From Solenopsis invicta (Eukaryota > Arthropoda > Insecta > Hymenoptera > Formicidae): 64,000 bases of DNA. The stretch spans positions 24,981,561 to 25,045,560 of the forward strand of contig NC_052679.1 in NCBI RefSeq assembly GCF_016802725.1. The letters are read 5' to 3'. The notes beneath the pieces are model-generated. The model saw only the letters and a program-made list of their open reading frames with translations. It was not told where the DNA came from and made no database searches. The stretch's first letter is position 1. Each line of letters starts with the position of its first letter. Below, piece by piece: positions 1-13,930 of the stretch. The translations under genes were made by a program, and so were the position numbers.

Positions 1-2043
1 TAAGAATCGTCGGCTCAATATCTTTACTACTGAGCGGTTCAATATTATATTTTTCTTGCTTATACTGTGAGAATGGTAATAAAATAATTATTATTATCTG
101 CATACGGTCAAGTTTGTAAATTTAACTTAATATGCTACAACTTTTAATTAAATTTTATTGTTATTTTATTAAGTACAAAATATATTCACCGCAATTAGGT
201 AAATTTTCTCCATAATCATTTATTGTAAATTAAAGCTTTATACAATTTCAATTTTGTCAGTTTCAACGGGTTTTGTTGCTTCCAGATGTATCTCATTTAA
301 AAGTTTTTACATTTTTAACACATCTGCATGTTAGAATTTTTGTCACTAATTTTCTTAAGGGATCAGTACGTTAAATTATAACGTGCTCGTCATAAACTCG
401 CGGCAGAAATTTACGGGAGGGCAATATGTTTTTGTTATGTGCAAGCTAACATTATTTGTCATCATTTTAACATCAAGTCTAGCTTGTTACCTGGGATAGA
501 TTTATTTGATTGTATCTTTATATGTATTTGGGTTAAGAACATTAAGAAATTATAGAACAGTAATTGACGTCCATTGTATAATACATATAGTACCGCAATA
601 AATTATCCAAGATGCAAGATTGTCGCATCGCACATCATTAATGCACTGATAATATATTTTCGAGTTACTCCGTATTGTGTTTGCCGTGTGTGTATGTAAG
701 GAGCTGAAAATAAATTGACCGCTGTACGTGGTCATCCATTTCTTTGTCGAAGTCTTTCAAGATCGGTTCGCCTAACTCAGAAACTTCGCCGAGCGAGGTC
801 GATAATTTATTTTGCAACTTCGTCGTTCGTGACCTGTTTTCAACGTGTTTGTAACTCGGGAACGTCATTTTATTGTTTGTGATACCTGCTCGTCATGATA
901 CATACATACGCGCGTCTGTACGTCTTATACGAAATGTATATGTAATTATACGAAATGTGTCATGTATATGAAATGTACATGCTCGTCTGCATATATTTAT
1001 TGGTAATATAAAATTATATGCATGTACATATCTATTAATTATATGTAATGTGTTTTCATTTTTACGAATTTATAAATTCCATTGAAGTATCAAAGTTTAA
1101 TCTTTTTTGAAAATTTCGTCGTTCTCGGTATAAAAAGAATTTTTGTAATTAGATCTCACTTTGAAAGCCTTTGTCAAAGAAAACTTGATTATAAATTTTT
1201 CAGAATTAAATTATTTTTTAAATCCAAGATATCCCGTACGTTAGCTTTTTTTCTTTGCAAATTTATATTTTGTTTAACATATAAATATAATTTTATATTT
1301 ATAATATTATAAATATAATTATAATGTATAATATGCTCATTTATATAAATAAATTTATAATTGTGACAAACCATTTGTTTTCTTCTGTACTTATTAACAT
1401 TTAAAGCTTTTAGAGATTTGATATTGGAAGAAAATAGAGAAAGATTGCATAAATTCGTACGTATATCGCATATCGCGATTTGGTTACGTTAATAAAACAG
1501 ATATTACAATGTAACCATATACTGCAAATATAATGTGAGTATCGACGCGTACAATGTGTCACAACAGATATTACATTATTATTACTATGAGATACGAGCT
1601 TGGTACCAACATGAAACAGGCTGTGCCTGTGTTACACTACATAAAACAAATGTCATTGTAAACAGCATGCATATGTATCACGGAATGTGCTGCAATATTA
1701 ACAGCTAATAATAGCAAAGATAATAATTACCACCTACTTTTCGCGCCATAATTTTACGCAAGGTTCGCGCAGACACACGTCGTGATAATAAAATTTCCTG
1801 TCTCGAAAAAAAAAGAAAGCGAAAAAAAAAGGTAACGCCAAGTGTCGTTTAACAGCGGCATTAAACGCCAACGCAATCCTGCGAACTACAAAGCTTATAA
1901 CGCTATAATCGTAACGAGATATCGCATTAAAATATACGACCGACCGAATCCTTGGATGGGTCACGGTGGCGGGGAATAAATCTCGTTTCAACTCAAGTTG
2001 GGAAGCAGATACGAGCGTTGCAGGTCGTGCGCGAACAATCGGT

Positions 2044-2095
<52 letters not shown>

Positions 2096-3300
2096 GAGAG
2101 CATGGACGGGAGATGCCAGCTGATAGTGCGATGCACCGGACGTGGGAGCGTTCTCGCCGGCACGAGAAATAATATTTGTTCCTCGTTTCGTCGCGATGCA
2201 CGCGAGGGCAACGCGATACACGGGCGTTTCTCAAAAGCGACTATTTCGCAAGCGAAATCTGAATTTCAGAGTCGAGCAAACGGCGGGGATATGTTTATTT
2301 AACATTACGCTCGGCGAAACTAAAAAAGCAAACTTCGAATTGTACGTCGCGATAAAATAAGTGAGAGAGGAAAAAGAGGGCTGGAAAGATAGAATCAACA
2401 TATGTGACACTTTCATGTTTAAGCAAATTCTTGATGTCTTTGTAATACTTTTTTTCTTAAACATAGAGTACATGGAATCTGAATTGTATGTCCACGTTCG
2501 TTTACTTTGCACCTTGCGACATTAGACTCTATATTCTCTCCGAGTTAAATTTAAGAAAAAACTACAAAGACGTGAGAAATCTTTTAATGCTACGTCTGCT
2601 AGCAGTAATGGAAATTTTATAGGACTTTTACTTTATGAAAAATATAGAAATCCGCTGTTCATCTCTTGGCGGTGTCGAGTATACTGCTCACAGATGAGAG
2701 ACTTTAGTGAAGAATTTGCTAAGAACTTTTCAGATATTTATTTTTCTAATTTCTTAAGTATTTTAAAATGAATTTCTTACGAACTTTCGTTTATCTATAT
2801 ATATGCTATCTGGAAAGGAAAGTCGTTTCAACGTAAGTAAGCGCACATTCAAGAATTTATTAAAATAGAAAAGAATATAAAATAAATGTAATGATAATGG
2901 CCAATTAATAACTAAAGTAATTAAACGAATAGATTTTATTAAAACATCCATGTAACTTGTTTAGTTATTTGCAATTCCAGTCGATCTTTTTAATTGTAAT
3001 AATAATGTTTTTTATTATTTCATGTATAATGTGAAAAAATTCAAGTTGTACAAATTTTTATTGTTATTATAGAAATTCGAGTCGGACATATCAATTACAT
3101 ACGTTTACTAATAATTTCATGTACATATTTTATATGATAAAGAATATACAAGCGGACGGTAAAATGTGCGATAATTTTTCGACGAAAAACGAATTCCAAA
3201 TGTGTTATTCTTATTTGAAGCAATTCGTTGGACGCTATATGTGCATGTGCTCCGCGCATACTGGTAATTTAATGAATTTCTGCAATGTAAAAAAAGTAAA
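1..3300. other. AT-rich non-coding DNA
   Basis: Open frames are short and lack any recognisable domain. The only structure is the GA run near 2045 and local AT inverted repeats near 1260-1350. No gene can be supported. Confidence 0.6.
2045..2099. repeat. (GA)n microsatellite
   Basis: The tract is perfect to about 2086 and interrupted afterwards. Confidence 0.95.
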
Positions 3301-6300
3301 ATAAATGAAATCTCGCGTCTGTGAGATAATATGTATTTTCACAACAGTTTGAATCTCAGGAAATATAGCGGTTATTTCCGAATCTAACGGGCGCGGGGCG
3401 GTCACCTCCTGACTCTTCAGGGGCGCTGACGATCTGACTGGTTAAATGATTAAATATTCGGCAATTAGCCGCATGTGCTGCGAGAAGGGAATATTTTTTC
3501 GTTGTATCCCGATCGCGCTCGGCGCTTTCCCTGTAATCAACGGGCCGGGCGCGGTCTCTCATCCCCGTTTGCATCTACTCTTTCCCCTTTCCAACCCGGT
3601 CTGCTCGAAATACCGCTTTTAATCGGTCTCTCGTATATCGCGGCACTTTAACGCTACATCTGCTAATTGCGTCGGTAATGGCGTTTCTGGGATTCGACGC
3701 AAATTTGCTCGGTCGTCCGTGCGATTTTGGAAAATCGTCGCGTGAATACTTGATAAGCCATACTCCGCTTACATTATCGCGGGCCACACGCGCATACCCC
3801 ACGCCCCACGCACGCGAACGCGTGGACACGCATGGATACGCGATGTATAAACGTTGATCCGTGCAGGCGCGGCGATTCAGGAATCGTCGGATATTTTTTA
3901 GTCTCCGCGGGAATTACGTCAAGAGAGATTAGTCCTCCTTTCCCAAGGGTGCGGCGCAAAAACGAACGGGGTGCTATTATTTTGCGTATTAACGTTCGGA
4001 GCGGACGCGCCACCCGATCGACCCGATCGGTTTATAGCTGTCGAGGAAAACTGAAAATTACGTAGAGTTATCGCGCCAACTTCGTACGCGTCTAGTATCC
4101 GAATCGATTATCGAATATATTACGATCGCGGGCTCGTTATTTCGCAATTTGCTCCTCTCGATTCTCGATAATTAATTATCTGCACGAGGGATGTTGCAAT
4201 CGTTATCATTAGCGATTTCATTGCATCACCCTTGGCGCGCTATCGTGCCCTCCCTTCGTTTATCGCGCGCTGCTTATCGCAATTGCATTCGAGAATTTTT
4301 AATATCCTTTGTCTTCTTTTTTACAGGCGCTCTTAACGAGACGCGGACAGAATTATGCAATGAAATGAATTTCCGCGCGAGCTCTTTACGCACGGAAATG
4401 CTCGAGAGACGCGCTACGGAGACTTTTGTAAGTCCAGCAAAACTTTTTTCATATCTCCGAAATTATTTTGGAGTATCACTGACTGCTACGCGTTATTCTC
4501 TTTACCCTCTTGCATCCGTTCGTACGTGTACGATAATATTAACTTGGCTTCAGCCTCTTTCGACATTTTATATCAATTTCTCTCGTAGAATATTTTTCAT
4601 CCATCCGACCATTGTATTCTACAGTGTTTCAACAAATTCTTTATAACCCATAACCCGGAGAATATGTAAATGGCATAAATTTATTACACCAGTCGCTGAA
4701 CAATCATCAGTGACGCAAATAACAGTTTAAAGAAATTATTAAAATAATAAGATTTTAGAGTAATAAATTTTATATTTGGAATTATTAATTGAAACTTTTT
4801 AAGTTCCATTTTGATAGATTTGATTAAAATATTACTTGTATGTGAAAATGAATGTAATTATTGAAGCGTTGTAAGTATTGAATGTAATTACATTGCTTTT
4901 TCGAACGGTTTAATTTTTTATTTGTCGACTGGTGCGATGACCTTATGATAATTTAGCACGTATATTTTTATCTTTATTTTTAAATTACAATCTTCAATGT
5001 GCATTCTTTCGTGTGAGACAGCTAACTTTTATTTTTCATTGGAGCAGTTCTCCAATATCCTTTTGAATTATTCGATCAAAGTTCATGCTCCGTCTCCTTC
5101 TATCCCTCGCGCGTAATCCAGAGAATTTCCGCGATTCCGTTGCCGAAAGGAGGGAAAACAAATTATTCACAGTTTGTTATACCGAGGACATTGCGGATGT
5201 GGGACTTTGCGTTTCCTCGATAATCTCGGCCGTAATAATCTCGGGGCGTCCGGGGCGTCCCCGGGCGTTAGGCTTGAATTTCGCGACGCTTCGAAATGCA
5301 TGGAAATAGGAAATCTCACGATCCGCTCGCAATAAGGTCTGCACGTGATCGTTGCACCTCCTGATCGCTGCACCAGCCTCCGTTAGAATTGGCCGGAGAC
5401 CAAGCGGGGGGTGAGTGCTCTTATCGTATTTCGCTCGGCGTTTTTCTCCCGCCTTATTTACGTTCTCTCCTTTATATTTTTTTTTGTCTCTTCCTTTCCC
5501 CCTCTCGTCTTTCTCATCTCCGTACATATCTTTGTCGTTGTCGTTGGCATCGACGAGGCCCGCTGTGCACAGACGACGCTGAATTATTTACAAACTTTAA
5601 AACGCGGAGGTAAAACCGAGCCGACTATGTTACGCAGTTCCGCAGCCAATGTAGGTGATTCCGCTCCATTTTCAGTAAATGTTCATAGTTGGTAGTTTCA
5701 TAGCTCGCGACATCCCCGAGGGCGAATTTACATTCGCCGCACCGATGTACACGATCGCGTTATGAAAGATGGACAGAAATATACAAGATTTATTTTGGAA
5801 TAATTTTCTTTACGTATGCACACACGTAAAAGGTTAAAATTATTTAAGGCACGGAAAGAAGAGTTTAACTTAAGCGTATATCTAAAAATTGAACTATCAT
5901 ATAGTAGATACGGATTAAAAAATAATTTTATTGGAAACAGTTATGCAAATGAGTTTGACTCATTATCAAAGCGAGTATCGTCTCTAAGACATTCAGCGCA
6001 CGCCGCGAGGCATTTGAAATTATCTCGTTTCCGGGAATCAGGAGAATCAAGAGGGATTATCGCGGAGCGTCAAAGAGAACTGCCGCGGTCGTTATTTGCG
6101 CCTGCGAGTCAAGACAATTCGCGGTGTGCGACAATTCCCTGTAATTTTCCCTCTATCACCGACACGCGTTAGGCAACCTACATTATGAAGCGCTCACACG
6201 GTCGTCCTCGTAACTCACTCTGGCGCGTCATTAATACCCGGCCGTTCGCCATGGCGCACTACCACGTACGCGGCGTTATAACGGTAGATCGATCCCATTT

Positions 6301-7300
6301 AGATCCCGGTCCGGTCGGCGAAACTACGACCCCGGCGCCGCCGGTGCGCCCGTGCGCCCGGGCGTCCCTAGAATACCACGGGATTTTTGTCCGTGAGCGT
6401 TAAGCTCGAAAGATGAGCTCTCGCCTATTCAGCGCCTTCGTCTTCCGCCGCGATTCTTTCGCGAACAATAGACGCGTATGCCGAATTTCCCCGGGGGGGA
6501 ATCCATCGGACCTAGAGTGTGTATTACCCGCGTGATTTTATCCTGGAACCTGGAACGAACGATAGATCCGATTCGACGGCGCGGCCGCGAGATTATGTTG
6601 AATATTAATAAGAAAGCATGGACGCGCCTGCATGTCGGAAAATCGAATGGAGATCGAGATAGATTGACACTGACGTGTTCCTCTTTGCTGTCGTTCGATG
6701 TATTAGAGTGCATTATTGTGACGAGACGTGTTATTTAAACTATTTTAATTGGAAAAATTATTTAGACGCGCGTCGAGGACGAGCAAACGCTGTATCCTGG
6801 GCAATACGCTACAATTACATTTATTTAACGCGAATATTCGACGTAATTTTTTTCCCTAATGAAAACGTAGCTAACTTTTGTGTATTTATCACGTAAAAAC
6901 GCTGCGTTGTAATAGACATTAAATAAACAAGCTTTTAACTGGTCCCTTAAGACACTTAGAGAGGATAATCTCGCTGAAGAATCTTGTTGGAAGCATGCCA
7001 CATTTTTTCCCCTGGAACATTCTGTATTCCTCGAGCATCACGTGTTTCTTGCGGAAGAGCTTTGAGCAGCTCGCCTCTTCGTCGCGCGCGAGAGGAAATC
7101 AACGCCGAACGCTCTGCCAGTTTTCCCCTCACGGACCGGTAAATCTTATTTTCTTAAAAAGTCAAAGACGCAGGCAACAGCAGCCGCACGCCAAACGCCT
7201 CAGACGGCATCAGGAATTCTTTGATCTTTAGAATTTTTGACTGCTGGCAGTTTCCGATGGTGCGGTATTTTTGCAGCCTACAATGACTGCGGTGAATTTA

Positions 7301-7331
7301 CGGCGCGGCGCGGCGCGGCGCGGCGCGGCGC
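7301..7331. repeat. (CGGCG)n minisatellite
   Basis: About six tandem copies of a 5-bp GC unit. The same unit recurs at 54105-54130. Confidence 0.9.
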
Positions 7332-7725
7332 AACGAAAATGATCGCAATTACCCTCCTCTCGGTTATTACTCGCGCTATACGAATGCGAGAGATATTTCA
7401 GAATCGATCGTTCGTTCGTTCGGGCGACTCCACTTTGTCCGGTGATTTGTCCCGACGCGACGTGGATTTTTCCAAAGAGAGCCCCGGACGAAGAGAAAGA
7501 GATGGAAAAAAGGGGGGAAAAAAGCACGGAAAATGTCAGGCGAGATTTTTGGATGTGGATAATGCGGGATTGATGTCGCGGCCTGGCTTTCACACCGATG
7601 TAAACTTTTCGCGACTGAACTATGCGATTCGACCGGAATCGAGTTAGCGGAAATGCGGATGTCGTGTCACGAGCCACAAAGTCGACGTGCTGAAAGAATG
7701 AGATTCACGTCGCGTTTCGACCTCG

Positions 7726-7746
7726 CTCTCTCTCTCTCTCTCTCTC
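7726..7746. repeat. (CT)n microsatellite
   Basis: A short dinucleotide run inside the CpG-rich block. Confidence 0.9.
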
Positions 7747-8021
7747 GATCTGTGAGGATAGGCACGTAACGGCAGTACGTAACGTCTCGTCGCGATTTCA
7801 CGTCACTCGTCTGCTCGCCGAGGAAGGATTCGCCAAAGGATAGTTATTAGCAGGAAATATATTTGCTCCGCTCTTTGATTTCCAATCGCGGTATCTCCAC
7901 CGCCGCCGCCGCCGCCGAGTTTGTGTATTCGAAATTAAGCGCCTTGGGAGACCCGTTGTTCCACGATTTCTGTTACGCGAAACGTATTATCGATGTTACA
8001 AAACCCATTCTCTTCTTCCCT

Positions 8022-8023
<2 letters not shown>

Positions 8024-8065
<42 letters not shown>
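8024..8065. repeat. (CT)n microsatellite
   Basis: A perfect CT run of about 40 bp; the Ser/Leu-rich frames over it are not genes. Confidence 0.95.
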
Positions 8066-8068
<3 letters not shown>

Positions 8069-10349
8069 CGTGCATTTCCTTTACCAACCACCCTCTGCTG
8101 GGAGCTTTGCCGTATACACCGCAAAACCGCTTACCACGAATTGCAGTCTCGGCGTTACTCAACAAAAGCTTCCTTGCACGGTGCAGGAGCTGCGCGAGTC
8201 GGGCGATATGCATACTTCATAAAGCGCGACGGGGGCACATTGATTCGTTCGTGCGTGGTCGCCGCAGCAGCCACCCCACCGTCTATAGGCAGCGTAAGAC
8301 CTGCCGAGTTGGAGACTTGCCTCTCTTGGTACGGTCCGCGTGAAATTACGTGAAACGGACGATTGAACGGCGGCGTAGAACGGAAGGGAGCGTTTTCCTC
8401 CTCGCGGCGTAAGAAGAAAGAGCCGTGTAATAACGGCGAGCGCGAAATTATTTAAACGCACGAGCAAGCTGGATCGAGACTCCGGGGGAGGCATAAATCA
8501 GGAATAAAGTTCCATAAAAAGATCACGACGCTGTTAGTCTTAGAAGGGATGCCCGACAATTGCAAGATTTAATTTTTCATCAGCTACTCTACTCTCTACA
8601 TTGACATTGTTGGAAAGTTTTGGAATGAAATGCAGCGGAAATGTAAAGCCCTGAATTTTCTCCCTTTCCCCCGTCAACCGTAGGCGACCGTTAGCTCCAA
8701 GAATAACTTGAGCCCTTATCTAACGTTCGCTAATTCGCGCATAATAACGCCCCAAGTATGAATTTTGTAGGAGAAAGATCTTCTTGCACGCGGTGTTTTC
8801 AGATTTCGTCGAAATACACTCGGCATTATCGTCTCCGTGCTTGATTCACTTCTGCTAGAGCAAACAAAGTTTTTCTGGGCACACAGACTCGGTAATCAAA
8901 TAAGCCCGACGAGATTTTCCGGGGGAGAGCAGAGAAAAACGTCGCGTCAACATCTCCGGCTGTCCCAGTTGTGCAGTATTTGCTTGCACTCGACTTGGTC
9001 GTGAACCGCTCTCCGCGCCTATATACGCGCGCGCACACACGCGATAGAAAATACACGGTCCTCCTTCTCTCGCGAAACACAGGGATCCCGTATTAATCTT
9101 ATTGCGAAATTTTCGTAGCGTTTATTTTTTGCACGTCCCTTCGGATCCTTCTCGCTCGACTTTTTCCTCTCGAAACTTACCACCGAACTTTCGCGCGCGC
9201 GCAAACGTTTATACGCGTGACCGATTTATAGCGGCGAAACTTTCGAGCTTATAATAAACGCGTTTTACCGCTACTAAACGTCCAGTTTGACTTATTTCTA
9301 TAATATCGCGAGCATGGCGAAATCCGCGTCGCCTGTGTTGAAGTTGCGACAAGCAGATGTAGATTATGCACCTTTATATTATGCCAGAATCTTTTCTTTA
9401 ACCCTGGAGAGCTGTTCATATTTTTTCTTATATTAATACTACTCTAGGTGAAAATTCACTCACTTAATTAAGATTTTTTTTTCACATTTTTAAAAACTTT
9501 TTTCTATCTTTTTCCCTACTTTTTAGATTGCACGGTATTAGAGTAACTGAATTAACTCCATTTTAATATAAACAAAATTAAACGTTATTTTATGCTATTA
9601 AAATTTTAATAACTAAAACTGTGCACTAAACTTGAATTAGCACTTGGGCGAAAATCATCCAAGTGGCACTCAAGAATTAATTTAGATTTACGCGTACGTG
9701 TCGCATGTTTTACAGTTTTTCACAGGCCTCCATATTTTTCCGCGTGTCTTCGACGAAGTCGATGAATCATTCTTTTTCTACATTTTGAAAGTATTATCAG
9801 ATTATTTCGTATTATCAGCGTTACGAATGTATAACAAAGACTTAGTTTTCATCCAACTTAGTATAAACTTTAATAAGTTTCTTATTGGAAAAGTCAGTTG
9901 TCGAAATACATAATATTGAAATGTAGAAAGCTAAAATAAAACCAAGAGTCCATTCTCTGCAACAGATCGAAGTTTCACTGCAGACTAATTGACTTTTATT
10001 TTGTTCGATGGTCGAATGATCAAAAATGATAGTACATATTATGATATCCTGTCTAAAGTACCGTATACGATAAACGCTTACATTAATATAATTGTGCAAC
10101 AGCATTGACAATGAGCGGTATTAAAGGTAAAATAATTGAATTTCCAATTTTTTACATTGCGAAACGAGAGTGGTCATCTATTTTTATTTCCGCTGCGAAT
10201 AACGTTTCTCCTTCTGCCCGATAAAAATCGACTGATTAAACACGTTGCTTGCCGGATAGGAAAGATAATATTACCTAGATATCGCTGAACGACGCACATC
10301 CTCGTTTTCCTTCGCACTCCGGAAGAATCTCAGATTTCTAAAGATACGT

Positions 10350-10351
<2 letters not shown>

Positions 10352-10387
<36 letters not shown>
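10352..10387. repeat. (GT)n microsatellite
   Basis: A perfect 36-bp GT run. Confidence 0.95.
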
Positions 10388-10390
<3 letters not shown>

Positions 10391-11630
10391 CTCGCACGTA
10401 CATGTATAAAACGGCAGGTGCATCGATCGATGCAATTATACGCTCGAGTCGTTCGCGATACAATAGAGATGTGTGCCGAAAAAGTGACGAGTAGAACAGA
10501 TTTTAACATAGAATAGCTCACGAATATTATTTAACTTTAATCAATTTAATCTCCTCGTGTCACTTACGACAGTAATTAAGAACATATCGATGTGCGATGC
10601 GTTTCTACTTAATGAGACCGTTATTAAGGCGACGTAACTGTTTTCCGACACGACGTTCGTCAGAATATTCTCTCTGCAATTACTGCAAGCGTCACACCAG
10701 CGTTACGCGTAACGAAAGTTGGACACACAATACGCTCTTAAAAATGCAGAACAATTAACTTTTTCATTGTACCCCGTTGAACAGGTTGAAGTAAATACGA
10801 ACGAATTATTTTAATTACGAAATAATGTGCCCGCGCATATATAATGACTGAATAATAAATATGATAAACAATATGCGAATGAATAACGTATTTTCCTCCC
10901 TCGATCGAGTAGGCAGCGTGAATATTGAGAGCTGCGTGAAAAATGCAATAAAGGCACGAAATTTTAGTTAAATGTACCGCGTGCGCGATAATGTCGCGCA
11001 TTAAATTTGGAATGCAATAAGCTCACTTTTAGCAATTTTCAAGTATTCATTTTAATGAAACTTGTACGCAACGCATTTGCATTCTCTTGCAAAATTTTTG
11101 TCCCAGATAATTTCTGTCACAAGTAGACCATTTTTATCACTTTCTTTGTAGCTGTCCTTTTTAATTCTATTTACTGTCGTAAATATTTTTTTTTGTAATT
11201 AAATAAACGTAACGAGATATAAAAGGACGTAAAAAGAAGCATAATATTTCGCAATTCTGTGTCTGTCCGCGAAATTGCTTACACACTGTTCATTAAGCGA
11301 AGCAATGGTAAACGAAAAAAATTGATAGCTACCCGAGAGAGTATTTTTTTAGTGACCAAGTCATCTTTTTTTTACGGCCAGCGATTTGCAGACAGGTGGC
11401 ACGAGAGCGTGCGATAACTCACGATCCTTAATGTTTAAGCATCTTGTACTGCTTAAGTTTTAATGTCCTTTTTTGGGCATCCTGACGACAATAAATAACA
11501 TCCGAAGACAAGAAGGGGAGACACGGGTACCGAAGAAATGGTTAAATTACGAAAAAAAAAATATATCCCTGTCGGCTACACTCGATACTCGGTGAATAGA
11601 TGGTTACGGTGATAATAAAAAAATCAACGA

Positions 11631-11656
11631 CACACACACACACACACACACACACA
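11631..11656. repeat. (CA)n microsatellite
   Basis: A perfect 26-bp CA run. Confidence 0.95.
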
Positions 11657-13480
11657 TTCGATATAAGTGCGATTGCTTTCTTAGCCGATCGATTTCCAGG
11701 CAATATACCGTTGCTTGATACCGAGGCTCCTCGTCGCTTTCTCTCGTTCAACTTAACTAATTACGAATTTCCGCGCTTTACCGACCAGTTAATTAATTAG
11801 TTCACATTAATTACAGTTATAGGGGAATAATTGCTTTCTTTTCAGGGGCGATATAGCGGCGCGCGCGATCGTCCGGGTGTTGGCCGCGTATAAATGTTCC
11901 TCGCACACAGCCGGCGTTTTTCGCGCTCGACCAGCCGGGACCGCCATCGGCGGCGTATACGCGTGTTCTTAACGGTGAGTTTCAATTTCCTGGTCACGGG
12001 TCACCGCCCTTGCAATTCCGGAAGAACGAAACCGGGACGCGCTCAGCCTCCCGGAGCGAACCCAGGAACAAATGAAATATGCAGAACGCTTCTACTTCGC
12101 GATCCACGGCCAACGGCGGCTGGGTAGGCGGTGGACGCGGGGGGCGCGGGCGCGGGAATGGCGAGGAGGGGTTAATTGCAAGGAAATACGATAAAGCAGA
12201 CGGGAAGCGTTTCGTCGAGACGCTGGAAAATTTATACGAGATGTAGGGTATACCGGTTTAAAGAGGAACCCGCTCCTCCCCCTCGCCGTCGCGCCGTCGG
12301 TGCAGGCGCGGACGCCGAAATAAACGGGAGCAGGCCGCATACTCTACGAATTCCGGTTGCGCCTCTCGAGAGCCACAAGCCTTTCCGCGGACCTCGTTAT
12401 TCTCGAACCTACACCTTGGCATTTCATCCCACGGGTCATTCTGACGGGATCCGTTGATAAAACTGGCATTGCTCTCATTGGCACGTATTACGGACGACAG
12501 GCAGTCGATATTATCGCTATTTGTGTTTCGTGCTCGAATATCGGGTCGTTATTCTTTTCTGCCTCGAGCACCGATTCTATCTCCTAAATTGAACTCTTTT
12601 TTCATGACACGTGATTTTGCTTTATGATATCAAGAACATTTTTTTTTTTTTAATGTGCTAAACTCATTGCGATCCAAACTATTTGTCGCGAATGAATGAA
12701 AAGTCAATATTTCACTTTCACAAAGTCATCTAATCGAGACTCTAACATCAATTAGAGAAATTTTATTATTTGAAGGAATTTATGGACTACCTTGTCATTT
12801 TGCAATCATTTTGTGCATATAAATGTTTGAAGAATCGTACAACCAACTACCGCAATGCGTTATATATGAAATCCGATTCAACCGCAAAGAGTTAAAATGT
12901 GTTTAATTATGAAGAAAAACTATGTTTAAATCTCTCATTTCCAAATCAATTTTCAATTTCACTTTAATCCGATTCTCTCTAAAAGATGTTTTTATTCGCA
13001 TTATACTGCGAAAGTTTTATATCGCTGACTTATCGACTTATCCTAGGAAGGTGCGCTGATCGAGAAAAAATCAATACAAAAGCAATAAAAAATTCCGTGC
13101 AGCTTACCGTTAATAAGTTATCTTCATCCAGTTCTTTGTCGAGGCAGGTAGGGTTCAGTGGTGATAGAGATTGCCTCGTATTCGTATTCCATCTACCGAA
13201 AAGTTGTCAATTTTTATCCACCGATACAGCAGCGAGTCGAGTCCATGTGTGATTGCGAATTCGATGGAACTCGTCAAATCGGCCGATATGGCCGATGGAA
13301 ATTAATATATTCTATGAATCAATCCCGTTTCTGATGTAAGCCATACTCCATCGGAAGGCTATATACGTATAATCGCGTAACGCGCTAGAGAAACGTAATC
13401 CCCCGCCGCGCGTTTGGAATATACCGTTCGCAGTGATAAGAGTCCGCGACATAGAGGACGGCGGCGGGATGCACAGAAAA

Positions 13481-13930
13481 TATTTTTCTATTTATTTAAA
13501 TTCACTCCTTGTTAAAATTTATGTGTTGAATTTTTAACATACCTGAATGTTAATTTAACGTAATGCGACTGTTATTTGAATATTTTGTGCTAAATTGATA
13601 TTCATTTGTAAATGATGAAAAAACACAAATTAATGGATAAAAACAAATGGATAAAAACAATTTCAAATTAATGTTGAAATAACACAATTTATGGATAAAT
13701 AAACCAACATGATAAAAACGCAAGTCTGAAATGTAGAAATTCTAAAATTAAATGTAAAAAGTGTCACAACATATTACAAACGTTAATTTTATTAAAGAGA
13801 TACGCTTCTATGATTTGTTTCCAAATTATGTTAAAGTGTAAATTGACACAAAAATTTGAATGGACCGTTTTTGAGGCGTGCGACGCGTGTTGAATTTAAC
13901 CCAAATTTTCCAACTGTATAAAAACGCGTT
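13481..13930. repeat. AT-rich degenerate repeat region
   Basis: Short phrases recur: ATGGATAAAAACA-like words three to four times at 13631-13720, and TGTTGAATTTTTAACATA / GTGTTGAATTTAAC-like words at both ends (about 13520 and 13890). The left end resembles the reverse complement of 13815-13870. It may be a decayed inverted-repeat element. Confidence 0.35.

Larger units (their letters stand above)
3301..9300. other. Mostly CpG-rich non-coding block
   Basis: TCG/CGA/CGCG words are very frequent from 3301 to about 4600 and from 5080 to 9300, separated by an AT-rich gap (about 4640-5080). The high CpG density lowers stop frequency and creates many overlapping open frames on both strands, none with recognisable domains or clear exon structure. 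It could hold regulatory DNA or a non-coding transcript; nothing specific is visible. Confidence 0.5.
9301..13480. other. AT-rich non-coding DNA with a CpG-rich patch
   Basis: The stretch is AT-rich except for about 11850-12560, which is GC/CpG-rich. GT and CA microsatellites lie inside. No gene was recognised. Confidence 0.55.

Noticed and set aside
1734..2302. 166-codon minus-strand and 116-codon plus-strand frames over the GA repeat
   Set aside because: Both are Ser-Leu or Arg-Glu runs created by the microsatellite, without domains or splice support.
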